A stretch of DNA of 64,000 nucleotides, taken from contig NZ_JARXLA010000005.1 of assembly GCF_029872155.1 (NCBI RefSeq), positions 419,271 to 483,270 on the forward strand, given 5' to 3'. Positions 47,302-56,571 of this stretch are shown here, piece after piece (the first letter of the stretch is position 1; every line of letters starts with the position of its first letter). Below the pieces are notes generated by a model. It ran no database searches and was not told the origin of the DNA. It saw only the letters and a program-made list of their open reading frames with translations. A program made the translations under genes and the position numbers. The DNA is from Hyphomicrobium sp. D-2 (lineage in GTDB: Bacteria; Pseudomonadota; Alphaproteobacteria; Rhizobiales; Hyphomicrobiaceae).

Positions 47302-47460
47302 GTGGAATTTTTTATCGCGTTCCTGAACTTCGGTCTGGCGATGTGGCTTGCCTGGCGACATCAGCCGACGACGGCGCTGTATGTATTCTTTGCCGGGCTC
47401 ATCTTCGCGGTGGCGCTGTTCATGCGCCATGCCACAACCGAGTTGCCGCTTTCGTTCTAG
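47302..47460 (+). CDS. 52-residue membrane protein upstream of dsbB (DUF5993-like)
   Basis: GTG 47302 is preceded by AGGAG 9 bases away. The product has two short membrane helices (FFIAFLNFGLAMWLAW and ALYVFFAGLIFAVALFMRH) and ends ATTELPLSF. Size and position, directly upstream of dsbB on the same strand, fit the DUF5993 family as recalled; the assignment is tentative. A role with the disulfide-forming system is inferred from location only. Confidence 0.65.
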   Translation: MEFFIAFLNFGLAMWLAWRHQPTTALYVFFAGLIFAVALFMRHATTELPLSF

Positions 47461-47572
47461 GGCGTAATCGCTGTGCTGCAAATCACGATGCCGCTTCAGC
47501 CATTTCATAAGACCGATGATTGATGCTTCAGGTTGATGTGGACCGACGCGGTCACGGTCCGGGAGACGATCG

Positions 47573-48130
47573 ATGGACATCAGCGCGCAACAGGCTGTGA
47601 GGCTGAACGCGTTAGCGCTTTATGCGATTTCGGCGGTTTTGCTGGTCGCGTTTTACTGGCAGCTTGCCTACGATGAGCTGCCGTGCCCGCTATGTCTGTT
47701 GCAGCGCGTGGCATTCGTTGCGATGGCCGTGGGGCCGATCCTTACCATCCGCTTCGGGCCCAAGCCGTTGCATTATGCGCTGGTGCTGTTCGCTGCGCTG
47801 CTGGGCGCCGCGGTGGCTGCGCGTCAGATATTGCTGCACATCTTGCCCGGCGATACCGGCTTCGGCTCAGCCTTCATGGGCTATCATTTTTATACGTGGG
47901 CGTTCATCGTCTTCGTTGCGGGGATCTTTGCGGCTGCCGTGATGCTGTGTTTCGGCGGCCAGTTCTCGCGATCCGATGAAGCCGATGCAGCACCTCGACG
48001 TGGCCAGTTCGAGATGGGCGCGGTTGCGCTTGTCATGGCGCTGACCGTGCTCAATGCGGCCAGCGTGTTGCTTGAGTGCGGTTTCGCATCCTGCCCCGGC
48101 AATCCGGTGCATTACGAGCTGCTACAGTAA
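47573..48130 (+). CDS. dsbB: Disulfide bond formation protein B
   Basis: Quinone-linked inner-membrane protein that reoxidises DsbA. 185 residues with four membrane helices. The first periplasmic loop has LPCPLCLLQR with the CxxC pair. A second cysteine pair is less clear: MLCFGG and LLECGFASCPGN occur later, the last near the C-terminus, so the usual second-loop cysteines are displaced or absent. It follows a 52-residue membrane protein. Confidence 0.88.
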   Translation: MDISAQQAVRLNALALYAISAVLLVAFYWQLAYDELPCPLCLLQRVAFVAMAVGPILTIRFGPKPLHYALVLFAALLGAAVAARQILLHILPGDTGFGSAFMGYHFYTWAFIVFVAGIFAAAVMLCFGGQFSRSDEADAAPRRGQFEMGAVALVMALTVLNAASVLLECGFASCPGNPVHYELLQ

Positions 48131-48179
48131 CAGTGCCGCGCGGCGGCTGGCATTCGAACCGACCGTCCGCAATCCGCGT

Positions 48180-48812
48180 CTAGAACTTGGCCAGAATCGC
48201 TTCGTCCGTGGCTTCACGCTGTGGCGCCCATGCCCCGAGCACTGCTGGCACGATCTGGCTGGCCTCGCCGACAACCGTAAAGCGCACGTCGAGACCGGCC
48301 CGAATGAAGGCGTCGGACTTCATGTGCGACAGCAGGTTGAGGAATGGCGTCCAGAAGCCCGCGATGTTGGCGACGATGATCGGCTTCTTGTGCTGGCCGA
48401 GCTGCGCCCACGTCAGCTGCTCCACCAGTTCTTCAAGCGTGCCGATGCCACCGGGCAGGGCGACGAACGCGTCCGAGTGATCGAACATGAGCTGTTTGCG
48501 CTGATGCATGTTGTCGGTGACGATCAGTTCGTCGACGTCGTCCATCATGGCTTCGCGCTCGATCGGGAAGCCGGGGATGATGCCGGTGACGCGGCCGCCA
48601 TGCTTCAGTGTGGCCTCAGCAACTTCGCCCATCAGGCCAAGACTGCCGCCACCGTATACAAGGCCGATGCCGTTGGCGGCGAGGGCTGCGCCTAGCGTGC
48701 GCGCTGCTTCAACATAGGCGGGGTTGATGCCGGGGCCGGAGCCGCAATAGACGCAGACGTTGCGCGGGGTTGCGGCGAAATCGTTGTTTCCGTTGATATT
48801 CTTCGTGCTCAT
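48180..48812 (-). CDS. LOG-family protein (TIGR00730), probable nucleoside 5-prime-monophosphate phosphoribohydrolase
   Basis: Cytoplasmic Rossmann-fold enzyme of 210 residues, related to plant LONELY GUY cytokinin-activating enzymes. VCVYCGSGPG begins the fold, GGGSLGLMGEVAEATL follows, and PGGIGTLEELVEQLTW carries the family motif PGGxGTxxE. Bacterial members cleave adenine or cytokinin ribotides to the base. Which substrate applies here is unknown. Confidence 0.92.
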   Translation of the reverse strand: MSTKNINGNNDFAATPRNVCVYCGSGPGINPAYVEAARTLGAALAANGIGLVYGGGSLGLMGEVAEATLKHGGRVTGIIPGFPIEREAMMDDVDELIVTDNMHQRKQLMFDHSDAFVALPGGIGTLEELVEQLTWAQLGQHKKPIIVANIAGFWTPFLNLLSHMKSDAFIRAGLDVRFTVVGEASQIVPAVLGAWAPQREATDEAILAKF

Positions 48813-49048
48813 TCAAAGGTCCGTTTTGGGGCCGGATGATCCGGCGACATAGACCCATATGGTGATTGGCTGGCCGTTTTCGCAGTGCCGACGTGTTGCA
48901 CAGCATCAACCCATTATCCGATTTTTTGATGACGGTTTGGCTCACCGCCCGTCATGTGCTTAATGATTTGGATAAACTTGGCGGCCGTCAGAGAACCGCC
49001 ACAAATAGCGGTCCCGCTGGGGTTATGCGGGTAGGGTGCGGGCGTTCC

Positions 49049-51790
49049 ATGTCGAGTAAGCGTATCGTTTTCGCGTTGGCCGTCTTCGGTGTGGCCAGCT
49101 CCGTCATTGCCCCGGTTTGGGCCCCGGTTGCAGCTTGGGCGGAAGAGCGCCAGCCAGCGACGCCGAACGGTGTCCGTCAGCAGGCCGAGGATCTGGCCAA
49201 GGCTGCCTCGGAAGAGTTTTCCGATATTCTGGCGCCGGACCAAAAGAAAAACGCCGTTGCTGCGCCTGCCACCGCTGAAACCGTGGCCGCCGATGCGAAC
49301 CCCAAGGGCGATGCTAGCAGTACACCCGGCGCCACCATTGATACTGCGCTGGCTCCGGTCTGGGACTGGCTGGCCCGTTCGGCCAAAACCTATGACGGCG
49401 TTGTCGTTGCCCAGTTGCGCAGCGGCGAGAACTGGGCCGCCGCGTTTGAACGCAACGGCATTTCAACCGGTACGATCATAGCCGCCGCAACGGGCGCCGC
49501 TTCGAACGCAAACGCGTCTGCGGGCGGTGAGAGCCCTGAGCCACACGGCTGGGGTGGCTTTGTGGAATCGGTGAGGGACTGGCTGGCGCGTGCCAGCCGC
49601 AGCTATCGCAATGAGATCGTCAAGCCGCTGCGCGAACTGCTGCCGGGTGAGCCGAGCGAATTTGCGCAGCCGGAAGAGAAGAAGGCGCCGCCGGTAAAGG
49701 TCAGCCGTGCCGATACGGCCGGTGGCGCTCCTGCCACTGCCGCTGCTCCCGCTGCTGTCGCTATGCCGAAGGAACTGGTGGCCGATCGCGCCAGCAAGCG
49801 GCGTGCTGAGGCTGAGCGCAAGGCCAAGCGCGAAGCCGCAACGGTTGCGCTGGCGGAGCAGACGAGCACGGCCAAGGAATCCGAGGCAAAGCGTCTGGCG
49901 GATGTAACGGCGAAAAACAAGATTGCGCGGGAAGCGGAGGCGCAACGCCTCGCAGCGGATGCGGCAGCCGAAGCCCAGCGTGCAGCGGCTGAAAAAGCGC
50001 AGCTGGCGGCGGAAGAGGCAAAGCAGCGTCAGGCCGCTGAGGCAGATGCCACCGCGAAGCGCCAGCAGGAAGCACAGCGCATTGCCCGCGCCACCAATCT
50101 GGCGAAGGCATCGGAAGCGCGCCGTCTGGCCGAGCTTGAAACGAAGACTCAGGCTATCCGTGCGGCAGATGAGCAGCGCAGGGCGGAACAGGCCGAGGCC
50201 GAGCGGGCCGCTGAGATTGCACGCACAGAGGCAGAGGCGCGTCGTCTGCTGACCGCCGCAGCGGCGGAAGAGGCGCGGGCCAAGCGCGAAGAGGAAGCAC
50301 GGCAGATTGCCAAGGCTGCCGAGCAGGCGCGCGCATCCGAAGCCCAGCGTCTGGCTGATGTTGCTGCGAAGGCCAAGGCCGCGCAGGAAGCCGAAGCAAA
50401 GCGCCTGGTCGAGGAGCAGCAGCGTCTTGCGGCTGAAGCGGCCGAGCGCGCCCGTAAAGAGGCGGAAGCCAAGCGGCAGGCTGAAGAGCAGCGGTTTGCA
50501 GCCGAAGCGGAAGCGCGCCGCAAGGCCGCTGTAGAAGCCGAAGCCAAATCCCGGCGCGCGGCGGAAGAGGCTGCTGAACGCGCTGCGGTGGCCGAAGCCG
50601 AGGCGGAAGCCAAACGGCAGGCTGAGATCGAAGCTGAAGCCGAGCGCCGGATTGCGGCAGCCCGCGCGAAGGCCGATCGCGAACAGCAAGTTGCGCTGGC
50701 CGAGGCGAAAGAGCCAGCGGCACCGGCTGCTGGCCGGACGACGCCGAGCGCACCCGCAGTGGTGCCACCGGCAGCGCAGAACGACGGCGCTTCGATAGCC
50801 GACGAGACGATCAGGTCATACACTGCGCCGGTGCCATCGCCGTTGCCGACAACATCGAAGGGCGGCGTGGATCTTTCGCCGGTGCCGCCCGCGTCAGAGC
50901 TGGCCCGTTCTGGCGTGCCCGCCGGTGAGGCGGTCGTGATGGAGCACTCCTCGATTGCGACTGCACCGAAGGTTGCCGCCAACTCGAAGGGTGGGGATGT
51001 CGCGTCCCGCGCCTCTAAAGATACGTCCCGCGCTTCTAAAGACGCGTCCGGTGCTTCCAACAATGCTCGCCCCGCGTCCAAGGATGTGGCGGCATCAAAC
51101 GGTGCGAAGGCGCAGACATCGGCGAAATCCGCGGACGTGACGGTGCCGGAAAAGAAAACGCCGGTCACCCCGGAGAAGAAACCAGCCACGCGTGCAACGG
51201 CGTCGAAGCAGGTCGAGGCCCCGGCGCAGAAGCCAGCAGCGGCAGCCACAGCGCCAAAGCCTGAGAAACCTGAGCGCAAGACGGCAACTGCGCCGGAGCG
51301 CAAGCCGGCGGCGCAGCAAGCTCCGGTACGCAAGCCGGCCGTGCCTTCAACGGCGGCTGGCGTGCCCAAGGCACGGAAGGAAGTGTTGACGGCTGAGGTG
51401 AGCCCGCCCGTCGCCAAGAAGAAATCCCGCAAACGCGTGCCCGTCCATGCCGGTGGCAGCAGCGGTAAAAAGGCCTATGCGGTTCGCTCCTCGGGGCGGA
51501 AGATCGCGCGCTCGCACCATGGCAAAACCGCAAAGCATGCGTATCGCCAGCGCCAGCACCGTTCAGCCCAGGCGCCCTCGGCAGTGCGTGTCGCCCCTGT
51601 GCTTAAGCGCGGCTACCGTGTGCGCCAGTGCGCCTGCCTTTGCGCCAAAGCTACGCCGCGCAAACAGCGGCTGGCTGCGGGTGCAACCCATGCCGGGCCG
51701 CGTATGGTGAAGGTTGAGCGTCGCCAGTATCGCAAGGTCGGGGCGAAGTATAAGAGCTCTCGCGTGATCCGGCGGCACAATCGGGGCTGA
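49049..51790 (+). CDS. Large Ala/Lys/Glu-rich coiled-coil exported protein
   Basis: 913 residues from ATG 49049, where a signal-like segment begins (VFALAVFGVASSVIAP, cleavage near AAWA-EE). Two related units, DWLARSAKTYDGVVV near residue 105 and DWLARASRSYRNEIV near 177, lie in the N-terminal part. Residues about 245-560 form an unbroken TolA-like helix rich in EAxRLA and AEAKRQAEE repeats. A Pro/Ala/Lys-rich segment follows. The C-terminal 110 residues are very basic and contain a cysteine cluster (QCACLCAKA). The length and composition suggest a periplasm-spanning structural protein. No family is recognised, and the composition makes similarity searches unreliable. Confidence 0.8.
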   Translation: MSSKRIVFALAVFGVASSVIAPVWAPVAAWAEERQPATPNGVRQQAEDLAKAASEEFSDILAPDQKKNAVAAPATAETVAADANPKGDASSTPGATIDTALAPVWDWLARSAKTYDGVVVAQLRSGENWAAAFERNGISTGTIIAAATGAASNANASAGGESPEPHGWGGFVESVRDWLARASRSYRNEIVKPLRELLPGEPSEFAQPEEKKAPPVKVSRADTAGGAPATAAAPAAVAMPKELVADRASKRRAEAERKAKREAATVALAEQTSTAKESEAKRLADVTAKNKIAREAEAQRLAADAAAEAQRAAAEKAQLAAEEAKQRQAAEADATAKRQQEAQRIARATNLAKASEARRLAELETKTQAIRAADEQRRAEQAEAERAAEIARTEAEARRLLTAAAAEEARAKREEEARQIAKAAEQARASEAQRLADVAAKAKAAQEAEAKRLVEEQQRLAAEAAERARKEAEAKRQAEEQRFAAEAEARRKAAVEAEAKSRRAAEEAAERAAVAEAEAEAKRQAEIEAEAERRIAAARAKADREQQVALAEAKEPAAPAAGRTTPSAPAVVPPAAQNDGASIADETIRSYTAPVPSPLPTTSKGGVDLSPVPPASELARSGVPAGEAVVMEHSSIATAPKVAANSKGGDVASRASKDTSRASKDASGASNNARPASKDVAASNGAKAQTSAKSADVTVPEKKTPVTPEKKPATRATASKQVEAPAQKPAAAATAPKPEKPERKTATAPERKPAAQQAPVRKPAVPSTAAGVPKARKEVLTAEVSPPVAKKKSRKRVPVHAGGSSGKKAYAVRSSGRKIARSHHGKTAKHAYRQRQHRSAQAPSAVRVAPVLKRGYRVRQCACLCAKATPRKQRLAAGATHAGPRMVKVERRQYRKVGAKYKSSRVIRRHNRG

Positions 51791-52044
51791 CCCGTACGGC
51801 AGTCGCCTCGTTGCGGCGTGAACTGGCGCGCCGCGACCGGATGCTTCAGCGCATGCCGGGACGGGGGCTCCGTCCCGTCGCATCTGGTCGCAATTCGCGT
51901 GCTCTCTCGGACACCGGCTAAAAACCGGCTATGTTAGCGCAATCACCCGCACCCCCGAGCTGCGCCGATGACTGGCGGGCTCGCCGTTGCGGCGGCATAC
52001 GCGCGCCTTTCGCGCCGCTTCTACATCAAGGTTCATAAGCCCTA

Positions 52045-53985
52045 ATGTCATCTCCATCGGCGCCTGGCGCCGCCTCCAGCGATACCCGCAACGGACAGGA
52101 CTATCTCACGCGGCGCCCCAACCACTGGGATGCCTTGCGCGGGTTGCTGCCTCTGGTCTGGCCCGCCGACCGGCGCGATTTGCGCGTGCGCGTGGTGCTG
52201 GCGTTTGGCGTGCTGCTGCTGGCCAAGATCGTCACCGTATCGGTGCCGGTGTTCTTCAAGGACGCTACCGACCGGCTTGCGGAAGCGGCGGGCACGGGCA
52301 GCTCCGGCATGTATTCCGCCGCTGTTGCCATCGCGATGCTGATCCTGGCCTACGGGACCGGCCGTGTGCTGATGATGGCGCTCAATCAGGTGCGCGATCT
52401 GATCTTCACCGAGGTGGGCCAGAACGCAGTGCGCGCACTTAACAACCGCACCTTTGCGCATCTGCACAGGCTGTCGCTGCGGTTCCATCTGGAGCGGCGT
52501 ACGGGTGGCCTCTCGCGCGTGATCGAGCGGGCGACGCGCGGCGTTGAACTCATCATCCGTATGGGCATTCTCAACGTGGTGCCGACGGTGGTGGAACTGC
52601 TGCTCGTCTCCGGCATGCTGCTCTATTATTTCGACTGGCGTTATGTGGCGATCATGTACGTGACGGTGGCCGCATATATGTGGTTCACGTTCGCGGCCAG
52701 CGAGCGGCGCATTGCGGTGCGCCGGGAAATGAACGACAGCGATACCGAAGCCAACACCAAGGCTGTCGATAGCCTGCTCAACTTCGAAACCGTCAAGCAC
52801 TTCGGCAATGAGGAACTGGAGGCGCGCCGCTTCGACGATTCAATGGCGCGTTATGAGAGCGCGGCGATCAAGACCTTCCGCTGGCTCGCCATTCTGAATA
52901 CCGGCCAGACGCTGATCTTCACGCTGGGTATGACTGCCTGCATGCTGATGGCCGGACGCGGCGTGGTGATGGGAACGCACACCATCGGCGAGTTTGTGAT
53001 GATCAACGCGATGTTGATTCAACTTTACATGCCGCTCAATTTTCTCGGCATGGTCTATCGCGAGATCAAGCAGGGCCTCGTCGATCTGGAACAGATGTTC
53101 TCGCTGCTCGGCGAGGCACCGGAAATCGAGGACCGCCCCGGAGCAAAGCCGCTTGTTGTCAGTCGGGGTGAGATTCGCCTCGACCACGTCGATTTCTTTT
53201 ATGACGCGGGCAAACGGCAGGTGCTGCACGACATCACTTTCACGGTGCCGGCCGGCAAGATGGTGGCCATCGTGGGGCCGTCGGGCGCAGGGAAGTCTAC
53301 GCTCGCGCGTCTCATGTTCCGGTTTTATGACGTGACGTCCGGAGCAATCACAATTGACGATCAGAACATCCGCGACGTGACGCAGAAAAGTCTGCGCGCG
53401 GCGATCGGGGTGGTGCCGCAGGACAGTGTGCTGTTCAACGACACCATCTTTTACAACATCAAGTATGGCCGCCCCGATGCCCCGGACGAGGAGATCTATC
53501 GCGCCGCCCGGCTGGCGCAGATCGATTCGTTCATCCGTTCGCTGCCGGAGGGCTATGACACCAAGGTGGGTGAGCGCGGGTTGAAGCTGTCGGGCGGCGA
53601 AAAGCAGCGCGTGGCGATTGCGCGGACGATACTCAAGGGGCCGCCGATTCTCATCCTCGACGAAGCGACGAGTGCGCTCGACAGCCATACCGAGCGGGAT
53701 ATTCAGGCCGCTCTGGATGAAGTATCGCGCGAGCGTACGTCGCTGGTGATTGCGCATCGGCTGTCGACGATCATCAATGCCGATCGCATTCTGGTGATGG
53801 AAAAAGGCCGCGTGGTGGAGCAGGGCACCCACACGGAGCTTATCGCCAGCGGTGGTCTATATGCGGATTTGTGGGCACATCAGCGGGAGGCGGAAAAGGC
53901 CCGCGAGGAACTGGCCCACGCACTGGAAGACGCCGAGCGCGCAGGAGCTCTGACCAGTGAAGATGTGCGCTTGATGAAAAGCTAA
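52045..53985 (+). CDS. Atm1-type ABC exporter (fused permease and ATPase)
   Basis: Inner-membrane half transporter of 646 residues acting as a homodimer, related to Atm1/ABCB7, which export glutathione-linked metal or persulfide species. Six membrane helices lie in residues 50-330; the segment TVSVPVFFKDATDRL and RTFAHLHRLSLRFHLERRTGGLSRVIERATRG are typical of the Atm1 group. The nucleotide domain has Walker A GPSGAGKST, the Q-loop VVPQDSVLFN, signature LSGGEKQR, Walker B ILDEATSALD and the H-loop IAHRLST. The ligand is inferred from family membership. Confidence 0.92.
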   Translation: MSSPSAPGAASSDTRNGQDYLTRRPNHWDALRGLLPLVWPADRRDLRVRVVLAFGVLLLAKIVTVSVPVFFKDATDRLAEAAGTGSSGMYSAAVAIAMLILAYGTGRVLMMALNQVRDLIFTEVGQNAVRALNNRTFAHLHRLSLRFHLERRTGGLSRVIERATRGVELIIRMGILNVVPTVVELLLVSGMLLYYFDWRYVAIMYVTVAAYMWFTFAASERRIAVRREMNDSDTEANTKAVDSLLNFETVKHFGNEELEARRFDDSMARYESAAIKTFRWLAILNTGQTLIFTLGMTACMLMAGRGVVMGTHTIGEFVMINAMLIQLYMPLNFLGMVYREIKQGLVDLEQMFSLLGEAPEIEDRPGAKPLVVSRGEIRLDHVDFFYDAGKRQVLHDITFTVPAGKMVAIVGPSGAGKSTLARLMFRFYDVTSGAITIDDQNIRDVTQKSLRAAIGVVPQDSVLFNDTIFYNIKYGRPDAPDEEIYRAARLAQIDSFIRSLPEGYDTKVGERGLKLSGGEKQRVAIARTILKGPPILILDEATSALDSHTERDIQAALDEVSRERTSLVIAHRLSTIINADRILVMEKGRVVEQGTHTELIASGGLYADLWAHQREAEKAREELAHALEDAERAGALTSEDVRLMKS

Positions 53986-53987
53986 AA

Positions 53988-54031
53988 TTCCGGTCAGCGC
54001 CGCTGAATGGATCAAGCGATGCTGACCGGAA
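53988..54031. terminator. Stem-loop after the ABC exporter gene
   Basis: A perfect 11-bp inverted repeat TTCCGGTCAGC / GCTGACCGGAA with a 22-base loop begins 3 bases after the stop codon at 53985. T residues flank it on the minus strand and A residues on the plus strand. It lies between convergent genes and may end transcription from the pseudoazurin side or stabilise the 3-prime end of the exporter message. Confidence 0.5.
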
Positions 54032-54039
54032 AAAGAGAT

Positions 54040-54064
54040 GCCGACCGCCTGGGGAGCGGTCGGC
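54040..54064. terminator. Second stem-loop in the convergent intergenic region
   Basis: A perfect 9-bp stem GCCGACCGC / GCGGTCGGC with a 7-base loop. There is no T tract on either side, so it could act as a 3-prime end stabiliser rather than a classical terminator. Confidence 0.4.
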
Positions 54065-54142
54065 ACGGGCGCGGCAACGACACGGGTGCCATCCAGGGAT
54101 CGTCGCCAGCACCGTTCGGGGGAAGCGGGTTACCGCCCGAAA

Positions 54143-54583
54143 TTATTTCTTCAGGTTTTCCAGGATTGCGTCCCAACGCTTCTTGGCGCCACCTGCAGGC
54201 TTGTAGGCATCGAGCTGAGCCTGATTGGTCGGCTCACCGGCTACGATCAGCGCCGTCATGCCCATGCCGTAATGGGGAAGGCACTTGATGCCGTAGTAAC
54301 CTGGCTTCTCGACCACGAACTCAGCGTCCTGATTGAACTCGCCCTTGAGCTTCTCGACGCCTTCCGGCCAGACCTGAGGAATGGCTTCAGCGTTGTGATT
54401 CTTGTCGACGATGACGAACTTGACGGTGTCACCGGGCTCAACACGCAGGAAGTCGGGCTCAAACACCATGAACTTGCCCTTGCCGTCTGCGTTCTTGACC
54501 TTAATCTCGTGCTCTGCTGCCAGTGCTGCACCGCTCAAGCCGATGATGACTGCGGCGAACGTTGCGAAAGTTGCTAGTCTCAT
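54143..54583 (-). CDS. Pseudoazurin (periplasmic type 1 copper protein)
   Basis: Small blue copper electron carrier. 146 residues from ATG 54583 (GAGGAACG upstream). The signal peptide ends ALAA-EH. Copper ligands are all present: H63 in KNHNAEAIP, and C101, H104 and M109 in CLPHYGMGM, the pseudoazurin spacing. FEPDFLRVEPGDTVKFV is also characteristic. It commonly donates electrons to copper nitrite reductase or accepts them from sulfur oxidation enzymes. The sox genes 1.1 kb away make the second role plausible here, but no nitrite reductase is visible to test the first. Confidence 0.93.
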   Translation of the reverse strand: MRLATFATFAAVIIGLSGAALAAEHEIKVKNADGKGKFMVFEPDFLRVEPGDTVKFVIVDKNHNAEAIPQVWPEGVEKLKGEFNQDAEFVVEKPGYYGIKCLPHYGMGMTALIVAGEPTNQAQLDAYKPAGGAKKRWDAILENLKK

Positions 54584-54634
54584 TGGGGCGTTCCTCGTGG
54601 TCGTAGTGTTGTTGTGTTTATTGTTGACCATAGG

Positions 54635-54661
54635 AGTATAGAACTAGCAGGCGTCCGTCAA
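54635..54661 (-). promoter_or_regulatory. Candidate promoter of the pseudoazurin gene
   Basis: On the minus strand TTGACG, a 15-base spacer and TATACT; shifting the upstream box by one base gives 16. It lies about 55 bases before the start codon at 54583. Both boxes are close to consensus, although the spacing is short. Confidence 0.45.
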
Positions 54662-54867
54662 TGCCTTCCGTTATGATGCTGTGCAAATGAGCTATGCGTC
54701 GGTGGAATTGCTGGGTTGCATTTGCGCCGCCTGAGGAAGCTGAAGCGCCGGGTGCGCCGGCCACAAGGCAAAACGTTCCGGGCCAAGCCGCCGTTAGCTT
54801 CCGCTCAGTCACTGGCTGTTATGGTCCGGCTTTGGCTCAGTAGGCGGCCTGGTCGGATGTCAGCTCC

Positions 54868-55641
54868 ATGGGTTCATCGGTTAACAGAATGTTGACGGGA
54901 ATGCTCGGCCAGTCGGCACGCGCACTGACCCGCGTGTTGGATCTGCTTGCCTCCGGTGTCCGTCAGGTGTGGCTTTTGCTGCGCCCGCCGCTGCTGTTCG
55001 CGCTCAATGTTCTCGCCGCGCTGATTGTGCTGTTCGAGGAGTGGGGCTGGCGTCCGCTTAGCGCGGCGCTGGCAAAGCTTGCGCGCTTTCCGCTGTGGGC
55101 GCACATGGAGCGCTCCATCGCCGCGTTGCCGCCCTATGGCGCGCTGCTGGTGTTCACCGTGCCAAGTGTGGTGCTGATCCCGGCCAAGCTGATCGGCGTC
55201 TATATGTTCGCCACCGGGCATTTCATCGTCGCGCTGATCGTCATCTTTCTGGCCAAGATCATTTCGACGGCGCTGATCGCCCGCATTTTTGAGCTGACGC
55301 AGCCGGCACTGATGCAGATCGGCTGGTTTGCCTATGCGTACAACAAATTCATACCGTGGAAGGATCGTGTGTTCGCATGGTTGCGCGCGTCGTGGGTCTG
55401 GCGCGTGGGCCGCGTGATCAAGTGGCGGACGATGCGGTCGCTGCGGGCCGGTTGGCAGCGATGGAAGCCGACGCTGCGCGCGTCATTTGACGGTATGAAG
55501 CAACTCATGCGTGATAGTGCGAAGTCTCTGGCTGAAAGAGCACGCGCTTTAACTGCGCGTCTCGGGCTTCAGAGGTTCTTTCCGTCGCGCTCTGGGGCTG
55601 CCGCCCCGAAACAGTTAGCGCCGCCGAAAACCCAAATATAG
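54868..55641 (+). CDS. Hypothetical integral membrane protein
   Basis: 257 residues. Three to four membrane segments are visible: LLRPPLLFALNVLAALIVLF near residues 38-57, YGALLVFTVPSVVLIPAKLI near 90-110, and FIVALIVIFLAKIISTALIA near 118-138. The remaining part is basic and helical (RVIKWRTMRSLRAGWQRW) and probably cytoplasmic, ending with a Pro/Ala/Lys tail. No family was recognised with confidence. It is convergent with soxZ, 13 bases away. Confidence 0.8.
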   Translation: MGSSVNRMLTGMLGQSARALTRVLDLLASGVRQVWLLLRPPLLFALNVLAALIVLFEEWGWRPLSAALAKLARFPLWAHMERSIAALPPYGALLVFTVPSVVLIPAKLIGVYMFATGHFIVALIVIFLAKIISTALIARIFELTQPALMQIGWFAYAYNKFIPWKDRVFAWLRASWVWRVGRVIKWRTMRSLRAGWQRWKPTLRASFDGMKQLMRDSAKSLAERARALTARLGLQRFFPSRSGAAAPKQLAPPKTQI

Positions 55642-55654
55642 CTGCGCTGCGCCT

Positions 55655-55978
55655 TCAGGTGACGTTGATCGCAATCTTCTCGACCGTCGTGGTGCCGCTG
55701 TCGTCCTGCCATGTCAGCGTAAGTGTGCCTGATCCTGGCACCTGCATGAAAAACGCGATGTAGGGATTGGGCGAAATGCCGGAATTGAGATCGGCAGAGA
55801 ATACTTCGTTATCGTCGAAGCGGGCCGTGAAGGTATGAATGATATCGCGCGGGATGATGTTACCGGCGCCATCCTTGCGATTTCCGGTTTCCATCACGTG
55901 CGTTGCCAGCGTGCGGATCTCGATGATCGCGCCGGCATGGATCGGCGAGGGAAGCTTTATACGCGGTGGCTTTCGCAT
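55655..55978 (-). CDS. soxZ: Thiosulfate oxidation carrier complex protein SoxZ
   Basis: Periplasmic partner of SoxY; the SoxYZ heterodimer carries sulfur intermediates through the Sox cycle. 107 residues from ATG 55978 (GGAAGGCAAGG just upstream). The fold is a beta sandwich: PRIKLPSPIHAGAIIEIRTL, HVMETGNRKD, then FTARFDDNEVFSADLNSGISPNPYIAFF and GTLTLTWQDDSG. It has no signal, as usual, since it is exported together with SoxY by Tat. It lies 13 bases after soxY in the same operon. Confidence 0.93.
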   Translation of the reverse strand: MRKPPRIKLPSPIHAGAIIEIRTLATHVMETGNRKDGAGNIIPRDIIHTFTARFDDNEVFSADLNSGISPNPYIAFFMQVPGSGTLTLTWQDDSGTTTVEKIAINVT

Positions 55979-55991
55979 CCTTGCCTTCCGA

Positions 55992-56462
55992 TCAGATGCC
56001 ACAGCCGCCAACGCCGACATCGACGAGACGTTGCGAGAGCAGCACGCGATCTCCGCTCAGCATTGCCACAACGACGACATCCTGTGTTTGTGCCAGCCGC
56101 ATACGGCTAGTGACGCGCGCCTTTCCGGATAGCGGCGTGAAATGGAACGTGGCGACCTGAGCGCGCGGATTTGCGGTCGAAAGCAGATGCACGGATTTGA
56201 CGTGATCGTCCGGGGTCATCGGGCTTGGAACGTCAATCGCGATCGGCACGTATTCGCCGTTATCGACGCTCTCGGGCAGATCAAGCACAATGCCGTCTTC
56301 AAGCGGTGTTGCCTGTTGCAATACTTTGGCAAGCTCGGACTTGAACTCAGCGGAATACTCAGCTGCCAGCGATTGCGTGTTTTGTGCCGTCGCGCTTTCG
56401 ACAAGGGCAACCGTGGCGGCCGCTGCGCCTGCTGAAAGCAGAAATGTGCGTCGATCCAGCAT
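55992..56462 (-). CDS. soxY: Thiosulfate oxidation carrier protein SoxY
   Basis: Carries covalently bound sulfur on the C-terminal swinging-arm cysteine. 156 residues. The N-terminal LDRRTFLLSAGAAAATVAL is a twin-arginine signal. The domain shows LEDGIVLDLPESVDNGEYVPIAI and HVKSVHLLSTANPRAQVATFHF. The C-terminus reads VGGCGI, so the reactive C154 is present but the last residue is Ile rather than the usual Gly of GGCGG. It forms an operon with soxZ and is divergent from the flavoprotein gene at 56572. Confidence 0.93.
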   Translation of the reverse strand: MLDRRTFLLSAGAAAATVALVESATAQNTQSLAAEYSAEFKSELAKVLQQATPLEDGIVLDLPESVDNGEYVPIAIDVPSPMTPDDHVKSVHLLSTANPRAQVATFHFTPLSGKARVTSRMRLAQTQDVVVVAMLSGDRVLLSQRLVDVGVGGCGI

Positions 56463-56571
56463 GTCGGCTCCAGTGCCGTGCAGCGCTCGCTCCTACAACA
56501 GGTCAGTTGCCGATGCGCGCGCGCTGAGCCTACGATATGGCTACGCAGGGCCGGGAACAAGGCGCCACCAG

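Noticed and set aside
50149..51432. Ala/Ser-rich open frame opposite the coiled-coil gene
   Set aside because: Its repetitive composition is the mirror of the Ala/Lys/Glu repeats on the coding strand.
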